A stretch of 64,000 bases of DNA from Chloroflexota bacterium (GTDB lineage: Bacteria; Chloroflexota; Anaerolineae; UBA1429): positions 1-64,000 of the forward strand of contig JAAYDC010000019.1 in NCBI GenBank assembly GCA_012729455.1. The letters are read 5' to 3'. The notes below the pieces were generated by a model that was not told the DNA's origin, searched no databases, and was given only the letters and a program-made list of their open reading frames with translations. Made by a program: the position numbers and the translations under genes. This document shows positions 16,765 to 25,274 of this stretch, in pieces; the first letter of the stretch is position 1; each line of letters opens with the position of its first letter.

Positions 16765-17817
16765 GTGAGTCTTGCAATGCACGAAATCCTGAACGACCCG
16801 CTGGCGGTCGTGATCCTGCAGCACCCTAAACCAAGCAAGCCCACCGACAGCAATTTCTATACCGCGGCACAGCAAAGCGCCGCCATCCTGCAGCTGGCAC
16901 TGGATAGCGATGTCGCATTCAAGCCCAATGCCACCGCAGCCGAGCGCTTTAAAGCGCCGGCTTCAGGGATCGGCACGCACCCGGCCTTTATGCACGGCCT
17001 GCTGGACTATTTACGCGAGCACGGCGCGCGTGACCGCAGCATGTACGTCATCGAAGACCCGGCGAACGACGATTACGGCGCGCCCCCCTCCTGGCTCGAC
17101 ACTGGCTATCTCGAGCTAGCCGAGGCTACCGGCGCGATCCTGGAGTGGCCCACCACCGCCAACTGTGTTGAGCGCGCCGTCGCCAAACCGAACACTCTGC
17201 CGACACGGCGGGTGATCAGGCATGCGGTTGATTCGGCCATGCCGTTGATCAATGTACCCAAGTTAAAGACGCATAACCTGAGCCTGACGACCTTGTGCAT
17301 CAAGAACCTGATGGGGCTGAACTATGGGCCCGAACGCCACTTTTGCTCGCAGGCTATGGGAGAAATGCCGGCCTTTTGTATAGCAGAGCCCAGGTCACGC
17401 ATCGAGTGGCTGGATGAAGAGCTGCACGAATGCTGGCAGGCCGGCCTGGCGCGCCGCCTGACCGATCTGGCGCAAGTGATCAAACCGCAGTTGAATCTGG
17501 TCGAGGGCATTGTCGGGCGCGACGGCACCGGCTTTCAGCGCGGCACTAACCATACCCTGGGGCTGGTGATCGCGGGCACCAACATGGTGGCAGTAGATGC
17601 TCTCACCAGCCATCTGATGGGCTTTGATCCGCTAAGGCTGATCTATCTGCAGGTTGCTGCTGAGGCCGGGCTTGGATCGAACCGCCTGGACGAGCTGCAC
17701 TGTTATACCAATGAAGGCGACACCCTGGTGCCGTGCCGGACGCTGGCGCCATTCATGGCCGATCCACCCTTTGTGGTCAACCGCATGCTCAAAGGCTCAG
17801 AATCCAATATCAGCTGA
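16765..17817 (+). CDS. DUF362 domain protein
   Basis: About 350 residues of DUF362. The recognisable core is INVPKLKTHNLSLTTLCIKNLMGL followed by a C-terminal GTN-MVAVDALTSHLMGFDP region. Many DUF362 proteins carry a ferredoxin domain, but no cysteine cluster is present here. The GTG at 16765 is preferred because GTGAGG at 16751-16756 is correctly spaced. An upstream TTG at 16759 and a downstream ATG at 16777 are alternatives. The function of this family is unknown. It stands alone with its own promoter and terminator. Confidence 0.75.
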   Translation: MSLAMHEILNDPLAVVILQHPKPSKPTDSNFYTAAQQSAAILQLALDSDVAFKPNATAAERFKAPASGIGTHPAFMHGLLDYLREHGARDRSMYVIEDPANDDYGAPPSWLDTGYLELAEATGAILEWPTTANCVERAVAKPNTLPTRRVIRHAVDSAMPLINVPKLKTHNLSLTTLCIKNLMGLNYGPERHFCSQAMGEMPAFCIAEPRSRIEWLDEELHECWQAGLARRLTDLAQVIKPQLNLVEGIVGRDGTGFQRGTNHTLGLVIAGTNMVAVDALTSHLMGFDPLRLIYLQVAAEAGLGSNRLDELHCYTNEGDTLVPCRTLAPFMADPPFVVNRMLKGSESNIS

Positions 17818-17842
17818 GCGGACCCAGTCGTCCTTAGGGATG

Positions 17843-17877
17843 CGGCGCCAGAGCCTGGCAGGTTCTGGCGCCGTTTT
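17843..17877 (+). terminator. Rho-independent terminator after DUF362
   Basis: A perfect 10-bp stem, CGGCGCCAGA with TCTGGCGCCG, is followed by TTTTG. The remaining bases to 18091 hold an isolated TATAAT at 18016 with no matching -35 and no gene. Confidence 0.85.
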
Positions 17878-18091
17878 GCTTCCAGGCGCTTTTCGCAGCT
17901 GTCTCGACGATCAGCTGGCGCTGGCTATGCGATAAGTTGGAGCTGTGCAGCACGCCATAGCTCAGTTCGAAGCACGTGGAGGCGCAGTTGCCGTTACGCA
18001 CACCAGACGCTTTGGTATAATAGCCAAAGTGCCTGGTCATCTCATCGGTCGCAAGGCTAACTACAGGTTGACTTTGATGCGCCGCGCTTCG

Positions 18092-19312
18092 TCAGTTGGC
18101 AGCAGATCCCCAGGCTTGCTGGATCTTGAAAGCCGCCGCGGCGATCTGGTCCATATCCTCACGGCTGCCCAGCATAACGGACTGATGCAGCCACAGACCG
18201 TTTACGCCCACTTCGCGGGCCACCGGGCAATCGGGCTGCTCGGGCACCGCCAGACCCAGTTTGCGGCACATCACCGCGATGCGGTTCATGATCGCCTCGG
18301 TGGCTCCCAACGGTTCGGGGTAGCCGGGCGTGACGGGGATGCCCTCGGCATTCATGGCGCGGATAAACTCGCTCGCTGGCTTGCCGTCAAAGGCCGCAGG
18401 CTGGTACCAAAAGCGGAACAGGTGGTTGGCGCTGCGCGTGGTATCAGCCGGCAGGGTGGTCGGCTGCAGCCCGGGCACTTGCTGCAGGACTTGAGTCAGG
18501 TATTTGGCGCTGGCGGCACGCTGCTCGGTCTGTTCTTCGATACGCTTTAGCTGCACTCTCAGCACTGCCGCCGGCCATTCGGTCATGCGATAGTTGCTGG
18601 CCACCACCGGATGATGGTACCAGGCTTTGCCGCGCTGCCGCCCGACGTTATGCACCGACCAGCAGCGGTCGGCCCACTCCTCGCTATTGGAGACGATCAT
18701 TCCGCCTTCGCCTCCGGTAATGTTCTTGGAAGCCTGGAAGCTGAAGCAGCCCATGTCGCCGATCGCGCCGACTTTGGTGCCCTTGTAGACCGCCCCATGC
18801 GCCTGGCAGGCGTCTTCGATCACCAGCAGGTTGTGCTTGCGTGCGATCGCCATCACCGCGTCCATATCGACCGGCTCGCCGCCGATGTGCACCGGCATGA
18901 TCGCCTTGGTGCGCGGCGAGATGAGCGCCTCGATCTGGGAAGGGTCCATATTCCAGGTATCGGGCAGGATATCGGTAAAAAGCGGAATCGCTCCTACCAG
19001 CAGACAGGCGGAGGCAGTCGCGATAAAGGTATAGGGCGAGGTGATCACCTCGTCGCCCCAGTCGATGCCGGCAGCGCGCAGGCAGACTTCGAGCGCGGCA
19101 GAGCCGTTGGTGACGGCCACCGCATAGTGGGCATCCTGGTAAGCGGCGAATTCGGCTTCCAGGTCGCGCACCTGATGACCGCGTAAAGACCACCACTGCC
19201 CGGATTCGAGCACGCCTAGCACAGCCGAACGCTCGGCGCCATCCCACTGAGGCCAGGACGGGAATGGTTGGGTGCGCAGAGGTTCTCCTCCATCAATCGC
19301 TAAACGTGTCAT
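18092..19312 (-). CDS. DegT/DnrJ/EryC1 family PLP aminotransferase
   Basis: A 406-residue fold-type I aminotransferase of the sugar aminotransferase family. It shows the substrate-side GGEPLRTQPFPSWP start, the TNGSAALEVCLRAAGI phosphate site, VIEDACQAHGA (PLP ring aspartate) and GCFSFQASKNITGGEGG with the Schiff-base lysine. ATG 19312 follows AAGGAG. Relatives aminate keto sugars, or act in scyllo-inosamine and AHBA-type pathways. There is no adjacent dehydratase to define the sugar. A divergent promoter separates it from the GNAT operon. Confidence 0.88.
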   Translation of the reverse strand: MTRLAIDGGEPLRTQPFPSWPQWDGAERSAVLGVLESGQWWSLRGHQVRDLEAEFAAYQDAHYAVAVTNGSAALEVCLRAAGIDWGDEVITSPYTFIATASACLLVGAIPLFTDILPDTWNMDPSQIEALISPRTKAIMPVHIGGEPVDMDAVMAIARKHNLLVIEDACQAHGAVYKGTKVGAIGDMGCFSFQASKNITGGEGGMIVSNSEEWADRCWSVHNVGRQRGKAWYHHPVVASNYRMTEWPAAVLRVQLKRIEEQTEQRAASAKYLTQVLQQVPGLQPTTLPADTTRSANHLFRFWYQPAAFDGKPASEFIRAMNAEGIPVTPGYPEPLGATEAIMNRIAVMCRKLGLAVPEQPDCPVAREVGVNGLWLHQSVMLGSREDMDQIAAAAFKIQQAWGSAAN

Positions 19313-19336
19313 TGCGTGCTCCTTGTCTTTTACATG

Positions 19337-19365
19337 AATATAGTGCACACAGCCGACTGCGTCAA
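19337..19365 (-). promoter_or_regulatory. Promoter of the DegT aminotransferase gene
   Basis: On the minus strand, TTGACG (19365-19360), a 17-base spacer and TATATT (19342-19337). Confidence 0.75.
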
Positions 19366-19369
19366 CAGT

Positions 19370-19398
19370 TTGCACATCATCCGCGCCTGCTCTATTAT
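19370..19398 (+). promoter_or_regulatory. Promoter of the GNAT-SDR-UROD-MFS operon
   Basis: TTGCAC (19370-19375), a 17-base spacer and TATTAT (19393-19398). It is divergent from the neighbouring aminotransferase promoter, with only 4 bases between the two -35 boxes, so one regulator could control both. Confidence 0.65.
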
Positions 19399-19426
19399 TC
19401 ACCAGATATTCCAGATAGGATAAACC

Positions 19427-20002
19427 ATGAACCAACCAGCCACCATCACTCTAAGAGATGGCCGCACCGCCGCAGTACGCCCCCTGCGCGCCGGCGATGT
19501 CGATGCCCTCACCACGTTTTTTACCAGCCTGTCGCAAGCCACTATCAGCCGTTACGGTCCGCACCCGTTCGACCGTGCCACCGCTGAAAAGTTGTGCGCC
19601 CAGGCGGATGACCCGCGCACCACGCGTTTTGTGGCCGAGCTGGCCGAGAGCAGCCGGCTGATCGGTTACATGATCCTGACCCGCGAGATATGGGAGGGTG
19701 ACCAAAAGCGCTACAGCTGGCTAGGATCGTTCGACGACACCGCCTGCCTGGCACCGGTGATCGCCGACGATATGCAGAACCAGGGGATCGGCTCGCAGAT
19801 GGGCCAAGTTGTGCTGGCTGCAGCGCGCGAGATGGGCATCCGGCGCGTGATTCTGATGGGCGGGGTGATCGCCGACAACAACATCGCGCGGCGCCTGTAT
19901 GAAAAGCTGGGATTTCGCCAGCTGGGCGAGTTCAAGACCCAACATGCTACCCGCGGCGATATACTCAACTATGACATGATGGTCGAGTTCGTGAAGGAGT
20001 GA
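19427..20002 (+). CDS. GNAT family N-acetyltransferase
   Basis: A 191-residue GNAT. The acetyl-CoA pyrophosphate-binding motif A lies at about residues 105-130 (VIADDMQNQGIGSQMGQVVLAAAREMG), followed by motif B NNIARRLYEKLGFRQLGEF. The N-terminal RPLRAGDVDALTTFF is typical of the family. ATG 19427 follows AGGAT. It is first of five tightly spaced plus-strand genes. The acceptor amine could be a sugar, peptide or small molecule. Confidence 0.87.
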   Translation: MNQPATITLRDGRTAAVRPLRAGDVDALTTFFTSLSQATISRYGPHPFDRATAEKLCAQADDPRTTRFVAELAESSRLIGYMILTREIWEGDQKRYSWLGSFDDTACLAPVIADDMQNQGIGSQMGQVVLAAAREMGIRRVILMGGVIADNNIARRLYEKLGFRQLGEFKTQHATRGDILNYDMMVEFVKE

Positions 20003-20003
20003 C

Positions 20004-21014
20004 ATGCGCGTTCTCGTAACGGGCGGCACGGGCAGGGTAGGGGTAGAGACCGTCCGCCAGCTGACTGCCGCCAGCCACAGCGTCCTGGTGATCGGCCGCA
20101 GCCCCGGGCACGTGATCGAGGGCGCTGATTATCAGGTGTGCGACACCACCGATTACCCAGCCCTGCTGGAAGCCACGTGCGGCTGTGAGGGGATCATTCA
20201 TCTGGCGGCCATCCCGCATCCCGGCGGCGGGCCCGGGCACGAGATTTTCCGCATCAACTGCGCCGGCACTTATAACGTCTACGAAGCCGCGGCAGCCTGC
20301 GGCATCCGGCGTGTGGTCACGGCCAGCTCGATCAACGCCTTTGGGTACAACTATGGTATCTACCCCTTTCCGATTGCTTATCTGCCGATCGACGAGGCCC
20401 ACCCCACCCATACCACGGATCCCTATTCGTTTTCCAAGCAGGTGACGGAGGCGATCGCCGATTATTACTGGCGCCGCGAGGGCATCAGCGGGGTCAGCCT
20501 GCGGTTGCCGGCTGTAATCGACCAGCAGACCGGATCAGCAGCCTGGCGCTATGGTGTACGCCAGGAGACCCTAGCCGTACTCGAGCTCCTGCGCAAGGAT
20601 CCGCCAGCCGGCGCCAAGCGGATGAATGAGATCGTGCGGTATGTGACGGATGTACGAGCTCAGCGCGGCCACGAGCGTCGCCGTTTGGCGGGCAGCGGGA
20701 TCCCCAGGGAGTACCTCTCCATGATCGGCTGGACCAACTTTTGGACAGGCCTCGACACGCGCGACACTGCCCAGGCGCTTATCAAGGGCTTGTTCGCCAG
20801 CTATGAGGGCAGCCACGCGTTGTTTGTCAACGACAGCCGCAACATCGTCGGGGCGCCATCCGCCGAGTTGGCACGCGCCTTTTTCCCCGAGGCGCACACC
20901 TTTAAAGAGCCGCTGGAGGGCGATACTGCCCTGGTGAGCATCGCCCGCGCGCGCGAACTGATCGGCTTTGAGCCGGAATATCACCTGGCGGATACGCCCC
21001 CGGAGGCGGCATAA
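20004..21014 (+). CDS. NAD-dependent epimerase/dehydratase (extended SDR)
   Basis: A 336-residue extended short-chain dehydrogenase. It has the N-terminal GGTGRVG dinucleotide loop, IHLAAIPHP after beta-4, the catalytic Ser-Tyr-Lys set with ASSINAFGYN and YSFSK (Tyr and Lys), and a variable substrate domain. It resembles UDP-sugar epimerases and uronate dehydrogenase-like enzymes. It starts 1 base after the GNAT stop and overlaps the next gene, so it is part of a coupled operon. Confidence 0.85.
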   Translation: MRVLVTGGTGRVGVETVRQLTAASHSVLVIGRSPGHVIEGADYQVCDTTDYPALLEATCGCEGIIHLAAIPHPGGGPGHEIFRINCAGTYNVYEAAAACGIRRVVTASSINAFGYNYGIYPFPIAYLPIDEAHPTHTTDPYSFSKQVTEAIADYYWRREGISGVSLRLPAVIDQQTGSAAWRYGVRQETLAVLELLRKDPPAGAKRMNEIVRYVTDVRAQRGHERRRLAGSGIPREYLSMIGWTNFWTGLDTRDTAQALIKGLFASYEGSHALFVNDSRNIVGAPSAELARAFFPEAHTFKEPLEGDTALVSIARARELIGFEPEYHLADTPPEAA

Positions 21015-22075
21015 TGGCTACCAGCATGACCAAGCGCGAGCGGGTGCTGCGCACGCTGGCGTTTGAAGAAACCGACCGCACCCCCACCTATGATATCCTC
21101 GAGAACGACTCCCTGATCGAACGCGTGACCGGCGAGCGGCTGACTACCGCCAACGGCAACCGCGTCAAGGCGCGCGCCATCGCGCTCTGCCTGGATATGA
21201 CGCGCATGCCGCACGGCCCCAACGAACCAGGCAAGGTCCACACCGCCGACGGCTTGACCTATCGCGTCGAGCGCTGGACGAGTTGGGTAACGGCACGCCC
21301 TTGGAATACTCAGGCGGAGCTGATCGAGTGGGTCAAGGGGCGCATCCGCAGCGAAAACGCGCGCACCTTTGGCCCCGCCGAATACGACCAGTTTTGCCAG
21401 AATCTCGACTATTTCCAGGGATTGTTCGGAGACGATACTGTACAGATCGTCGAATCAGGTGTGGGTCTTACCGAGATGTATTCGCCCATGGGTTGGGAGG
21501 CGTTTTCGTACCTGATCATGGACGAACCTGACCTGGTGGAAGAGTGGCTGGAGGCGCGCAACCAGGCCGAGCTGCGCCGTGTGGCCTGTATCGGCGACGC
21601 ACAGCGTATCCCGGTGGTGCTCACCTATGATGACATCGCCTACAAGACCAGTACGCACACCTCGCCGGATTGGCTGCGCCGGGTGTGGGTGCCGCGCTTG
21701 GCACGCCTCAACGCTGCCTGGCACGAACGGGGCGCCAAATGCATCTTCCATTCGGATGGCAACCTCTGGGCAGTAATGGACGACCTGGTAGCAGCCGGCA
21801 TCGACGGCATTAACCCGATCGAGGTGCAAGCCGGCATGACGGTGCCCGAACTGCGGGCGCGCTATCCGCAGCTGGTGCTGACCAGCGGCATCGATGTCTC
21901 CGCCTTGCTGCCCTTTGGCACACCCGATGAGGTGCGCCAAGCGGTGACTGAGAACATCCGCGCCACGCATGGGCGCGGTTACCTGGTGGGATCATCCACG
22001 GAGCTGCACAACAACGTGTCGGCCGAGAACGCGCTGGCGATGTATGAAACTGCCTGGCAACATTCCGGTGTCTAA
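21014..22075 (+). CDS. URO-D superfamily protein (methyltransferase-like)
   Basis: A 353-residue TIM barrel of the uroporphyrinogen decarboxylase superfamily, first of three in the window. The N terminus KRERVLRTLAFEETDRTPTYDI and the centre IFHSDGNLWAVMDDLVAAGIDGINPIE are characteristic. Inside this superfamily are true HemE enzymes and the corrinoid-dependent MtaA/MtbA/CmuA methyltransferases. The conserved arginines of HemE were not recognised here and no heme genes are nearby, so a HemE role is unlikely. It has HSDG where MtaA-type zinc enzymes have H-x-C-G. Confidence 0.8.
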   Translation: MATSMTKRERVLRTLAFEETDRTPTYDILENDSLIERVTGERLTTANGNRVKARAIALCLDMTRMPHGPNEPGKVHTADGLTYRVERWTSWVTARPWNTQAELIEWVKGRIRSENARTFGPAEYDQFCQNLDYFQGLFGDDTVQIVESGVGLTEMYSPMGWEAFSYLIMDEPDLVEEWLEARNQAELRRVACIGDAQRIPVVLTYDDIAYKTSTHTSPDWLRRVWVPRLARLNAAWHERGAKCIFHSDGNLWAVMDDLVAAGIDGINPIEVQAGMTVPELRARYPQLVLTSGIDVSALLPFGTPDEVRQAVTENIRATHGRGYLVGSSTELHNNVSAENALAMYETAWQHSGV

Positions 22076-22132
22076 CACGTATATAGCTGGCGTATGGCTG
22101 CAACACGACATCCCGATCCCAAAGGCACACAT

Positions 22133-23437
22133 GTGAAAAGACTCCCGCACTGGTATGAATATCTGAGTGTCAACGCCTACAGCTTTGGCCTCTCATTTAT
22201 GTGGAACGCCATCCACCCGATCCTGCTGCCACTCATGGTCCTGCGCACCGTCTCCGAGGCGAACAAGAACACCTCACTGGGGCTGCTCACCTCGATCGGG
22301 ATGGTGATCGCGCTCTTAGTGCAGCCGATCAGCGGCACACTCTCGGACGCTACCAAGCATCCCTGGGGACGTCGCCGGCCGTGGATGCTGCTCGGCACCG
22401 TGGGAGATGTGATCTTTTTAGGTGTCATCGCACTGGCTGACAGCTTTTGGGTCCTGGCAATCGGTTATATCGGCCTGCAGCTGTTTTCGAACCTGGCGCA
22501 CGGCGCCAACCAGGGGCTCTTGCCCGACCTGATGCCAATCCATCGACGTGGTATTGCCTCAGGCATCAAAAATGCCATGGACATTTTGGCGCTGGTGCTG
22601 TCTGCCGTCATTATTGGCCGGCTGAACGGGGGACAGGATATGCACCAGATCGCCTCGGTGCTGGTGCTGGCTCTGGTGTTGGGAGCCTCGCTGATGGCGA
22701 TGTGGATCGGCACGCAGGAAATCCCCACCTCTGAAAGCATCGAGCAGACTCCGCCGATCCCCGGCTTTCGTCGCCTGCTGAACATTTTTCGCATCGACAT
22801 CAAGGGCAACCTCGACTATATTAAGCTGCTGGTGACGCGCTTTTTGTTACTGTTTGGCACAGGTTGTATTCAGGCTTTTGGTCTTTTTTACTTTCGCGAT
22901 GTCCTGCACCTGACCAGCGCCACCATGCTGGTTTCGCGCGTGATGACGATCATCGGGGCAATCGTGCTGGTAATCGCCTTTCCATCAGGGCTGCTCTCTG
23001 AGCGCATCGGCCGGCGCACCCCCAGCATTGTGGCATGTGCGTTGGCGAGCCTGGGCATCCTGGTAATGCTGTTTGTACGCTCGCACCTGGGCGTGTACAT
23101 CGCCGGTGGGCTGGTGGGTGTGGGCATGGGTATCTTTATGACAGTAAACTGGGCATGGGCTACCAGCCTGGTGCCCATCAACGAAGCCGGCAAATACCTT
23201 GGCCTGTCCAACCTGGCCACGGCAGGGTCGGGCGTGGTTGCACGCCTGCTGGGGCCGGCAGTGGATTTCGGCAACCGCCTGATACCCAGTGCTGGCTATA
23301 TCGCCATGATCTTGCTGGCAGCAGTGGCTACCTTGATGGCCCTATGGCTGACGACCCAGTTGCCCGAGCCGCTGCCGCGCGGTAAAGAACCGATAGAATA
23401 CAATGTCTTTGTACCGCTGCCTCGAGGTTCAAAATAA
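22133..23437 (+). CDS. MFS transporter, GPH/SUC2-like sugar carrier
   Basis: About 434 residues with twelve predicted helices. The loop 2-3 motif ISGTLSDATKHPWGRRRPWMLLG is that of glycoside-pentoside-hexuronide and plant sucrose carriers (D-x-x-x-x-x-x-GRRRP). The GTG at 22133 is favoured by AAAGG at 22121-22125. ATG 22094 is a possible longer start with no ribosome site. It sits between a URO-D gene and a HEPN-like unknown, and its stop overlaps the next start by 1 base. It probably imports the glycoside or sugar acid handled by the operon. Confidence 0.85.
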   Translation: MKRLPHWYEYLSVNAYSFGLSFMWNAIHPILLPLMVLRTVSEANKNTSLGLLTSIGMVIALLVQPISGTLSDATKHPWGRRRPWMLLGTVGDVIFLGVIALADSFWVLAIGYIGLQLFSNLAHGANQGLLPDLMPIHRRGIASGIKNAMDILALVLSAVIIGRLNGGQDMHQIASVLVLALVLGASLMAMWIGTQEIPTSESIEQTPPIPGFRRLLNIFRIDIKGNLDYIKLLVTRFLLLFGTGCIQAFGLFYFRDVLHLTSATMLVSRVMTIIGAIVLVIAFPSGLLSERIGRRTPSIVACALASLGILVMLFVRSHLGVYIAGGLVGVGMGIFMTVNWAWATSLVPINEAGKYLGLSNLATAGSGVVARLLGPAVDFGNRLIPSAGYIAMILLAAVATLMALWLTTQLPEPLPRGKEPIEYNVFVPLPRGSK

Positions 23438-24456
23438 TGCCCTACAACATGGTCGCTTTTGCCAGCCTGCCCTTTGGCTTACGCAGCGGCAGCTATGAGC
23501 TGGCGCTCGGCGATGGCACCATGCAGGCTGTGCTGGTCACCCCGCTGCGCTTTAACCCCTTTGTCACTCTGGCAGCCTGCGATGTGCCGGTGCGCGGATT
23601 GCCGCAAAATGGCCAGGGTGATGGCTTTATCAGTTACACCTGGTACGACCATCCCTTTGTTCTGCGGGTAGCATTTGGCCCCAATATTGCCTCGCTGGGC
23701 TCTATTAACTCGTCGGCCACGATCGTGCAGCCGCTGGAAGCAGGCTTTGATCCACACGACAAAGCCGCCTTGCATGCCCTCAGCGAGGACTTTGCCGCCA
23801 TCAGCCTGGAGGCATTCAATACCCTCATCGCCATCGTGCGCCGCCAGGCGCGCCTCTACCAGGTGCACGACCTGATCAGGTCAGATATTCAGATCACCAT
23901 TCGAGACGAGCAGGGCGCCTTTGTGGCCGATGACCCGCGCGAGGTCGAGTTCACCGAAGAAGACCGCGTGCCCGTCAGCCTCGACCTGAGTGAACGCGAC
24001 AGCCGGTGGTATGAGGAATTAGCAGTAGCGTTGCGCGGCCACGAAGGCCCCGACCTGGCCGACGAGCTACTGATGGAGGCTGAGCGTGCCCTGGACGAGC
24101 GCTTTCCGCGCCAGGCGCTGGCGACCTGCAACACGGTCATGGAGACGGCCGTCTCGCAGCTGCTAACGGTTGGCATGAGCAAACGCGGTCTGAGCACAAC
24201 CGCCATCGACGACCTGCTGCTATCGCGCAGCCTGGCAGCCAAGCTCGATAGCCTGCTCGAGACCAACACGGGTTACAGCCTCAAACGCCACAACCGTGCC
24301 CTGTGGAACAGCTTTGACCAGCTTTCGTCGCTGCGCAACGACGCCATCCACCGCGGCGCTAACGTCTCGGTGCAGGATGCTCAGTTCGCCCTGCAGGTCA
24401 CCCGCGACGTACTGGCCTGGCTGGCCTTTGTGCGGTCAAGGCTATCCAAGTCCTAG
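23437..24456 (+). CDS. Unknown protein with HEPN-like C-terminal domain
   Basis: A 339-residue protein that I do not recognise as a whole. Residues 1-160 look like a beta-rich domain with no known motif. A short acidic linker (about 165-185) leads to an all-helical C-terminal domain (about 190-339) containing LSSLRNDAIHRG, an R-x4-H motif (Arg300, His305) as found in HEPN and DUF4145-like domains. Some HEPN proteins are RNases of defence or toxin systems, others are inert. ATG overlaps the MFS stop (TAATG). It is the last gene of the operon, convergent with an amidohydrolase 14 bases away. Confidence 0.6.
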   Translation: MPYNMVAFASLPFGLRSGSYELALGDGTMQAVLVTPLRFNPFVTLAACDVPVRGLPQNGQGDGFISYTWYDHPFVLRVAFGPNIASLGSINSSATIVQPLEAGFDPHDKAALHALSEDFAAISLEAFNTLIAIVRRQARLYQVHDLIRSDIQITIRDEQGAFVADDPREVEFTEEDRVPVSLDLSERDSRWYEELAVALRGHEGPDLADELLMEAERALDERFPRQALATCNTVMETAVSQLLTVGMSKRGLSTTAIDDLLLSRSLAAKLDSLLETNTGYSLKRHNRALWNSFDQLSSLRNDAIHRGANVSVQDAQFALQVTRDVLAWLAFVRSRLSKS

Positions 24457-24470
24457 CCCAACCAACTCGG

Positions 24471-25274
24471 TTAGTGACGCAACCGCGGCGTGATTAACCT
24501 CAACGCGGTTTCGCGCAGGATCATGCGCCGCTCACTCTCCGAGATGCGCGCAAAGATGATGCAGCCGATAGCATAGTGCGGATCAAACCACGGCAGGTCG
24601 CAGCCAAACACGACCTTGTCCGTCACGCCGCCCGCCGACATCTTTTCGATTATCCCATTGGCCGCATAGGCAGCCGTCAGTTCCAGATAGACGTTGGGCA
24701 GGCGCTTGGCCAGCGCGATGGCGCCATCCCACTCGCCATAGATCGAATGCCCGAGGATCAGATCAAGCGTCGGGTAAGCCTCCGCCACCTTGGTGACCTC
24801 TGCTACGCTGTTGAAGGGACCTTCCCAGGTATGCGAGAGTACCATCAGGCGCCGCTCGGCGGCAAACTCAAGGGCGGGTGCATAGTTGGGGCCATCCAGC
24901 GGGTAGCGATGCCCCGAGGGATGGAATTTCAAACCGACCATGCCCTTGCGCTTGTCGTAGAGCGCCAGTTCGCGGGCTGCCAACTCGGGATAGTTGGGGT
25001 TGATCACCGTGTAACCGCTCCAGCGCGTCGGATAGCGCTCGGTGAGCTCGGTGATCTCCTGATTGCCGGGCACCATATCTGCCAGTGCCATATGGCCGCT
25101 TGTAACCATGCGTTCGACCCCACAGCGATCTAGCGTGGCGATCATCTGCTCGGGGGTATGGTTGGGCATATAGATGCCCTGGTAGGGCCCGTAATGCGCG
25201 TGCAGGTCGATCACGCGGCAGGAGGCGCACTGACCGGTGGTGAGGAATTCATCGACAATCGCCGATTGGATCAT
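24471..25274 (-). CDS. Amidohydrolase family protein (Amidohydro_2 type)
   Basis: A 267-residue TIM-barrel metal-dependent hydrolase of the amidohydrolase-2 type. The N-terminal metal motif is VIDLHAHYG (H-x-H). Later ligand positions are LKFHPSGHRYP, LSHTWEG and LGHSIYGEWDGAI, with VVFGCDLPW providing the catalytic aspartate. The ATG at 25274 overlaps the stop of the upstream paralogue by 4 bases. The upstream in-frame extension lies inside that gene and is rejected. Relatives decarboxylate or hydrolyse aromatic and lactone substrates. Confidence 0.82.
   Translation of the reverse strand: MIQSAIVDEFLTTGQCASCRVIDLHAHYGPYQGIYMPNHTPEQMIATLDRCGVERMVTSGHMALADMVPGNQEITELTERYPTRWSGYTVINPNYPELAARELALYDKRKGMVGLKFHPSGHRYPLDGPNYAPALEFAAERRLMVLSHTWEGPFNSVAEVTKVAEAYPTLDLILGHSIYGEWDGAIALAKRLPNVYLELTAAYAANGIIEKMSAGGVTDKVVFGCDLPWFDPHYAIGCIIFARISESERRMILRETALRLITPRLRH

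Noticed and set aside
17945-18550. 201-codon plus-strand frame and a TATAAT at 18016-18021
   Set aside because: Most of the frame is antisense to the DegT aminotransferase, the protein looks like a shadow of it, and no -35 box matches the TATAAT.
21014-22075. HemE (uroporphyrinogen decarboxylase) assignment
   Set aside because: The HemE arginine motifs were not recognised, there are three divergent copies, and no heme genes are adjacent.
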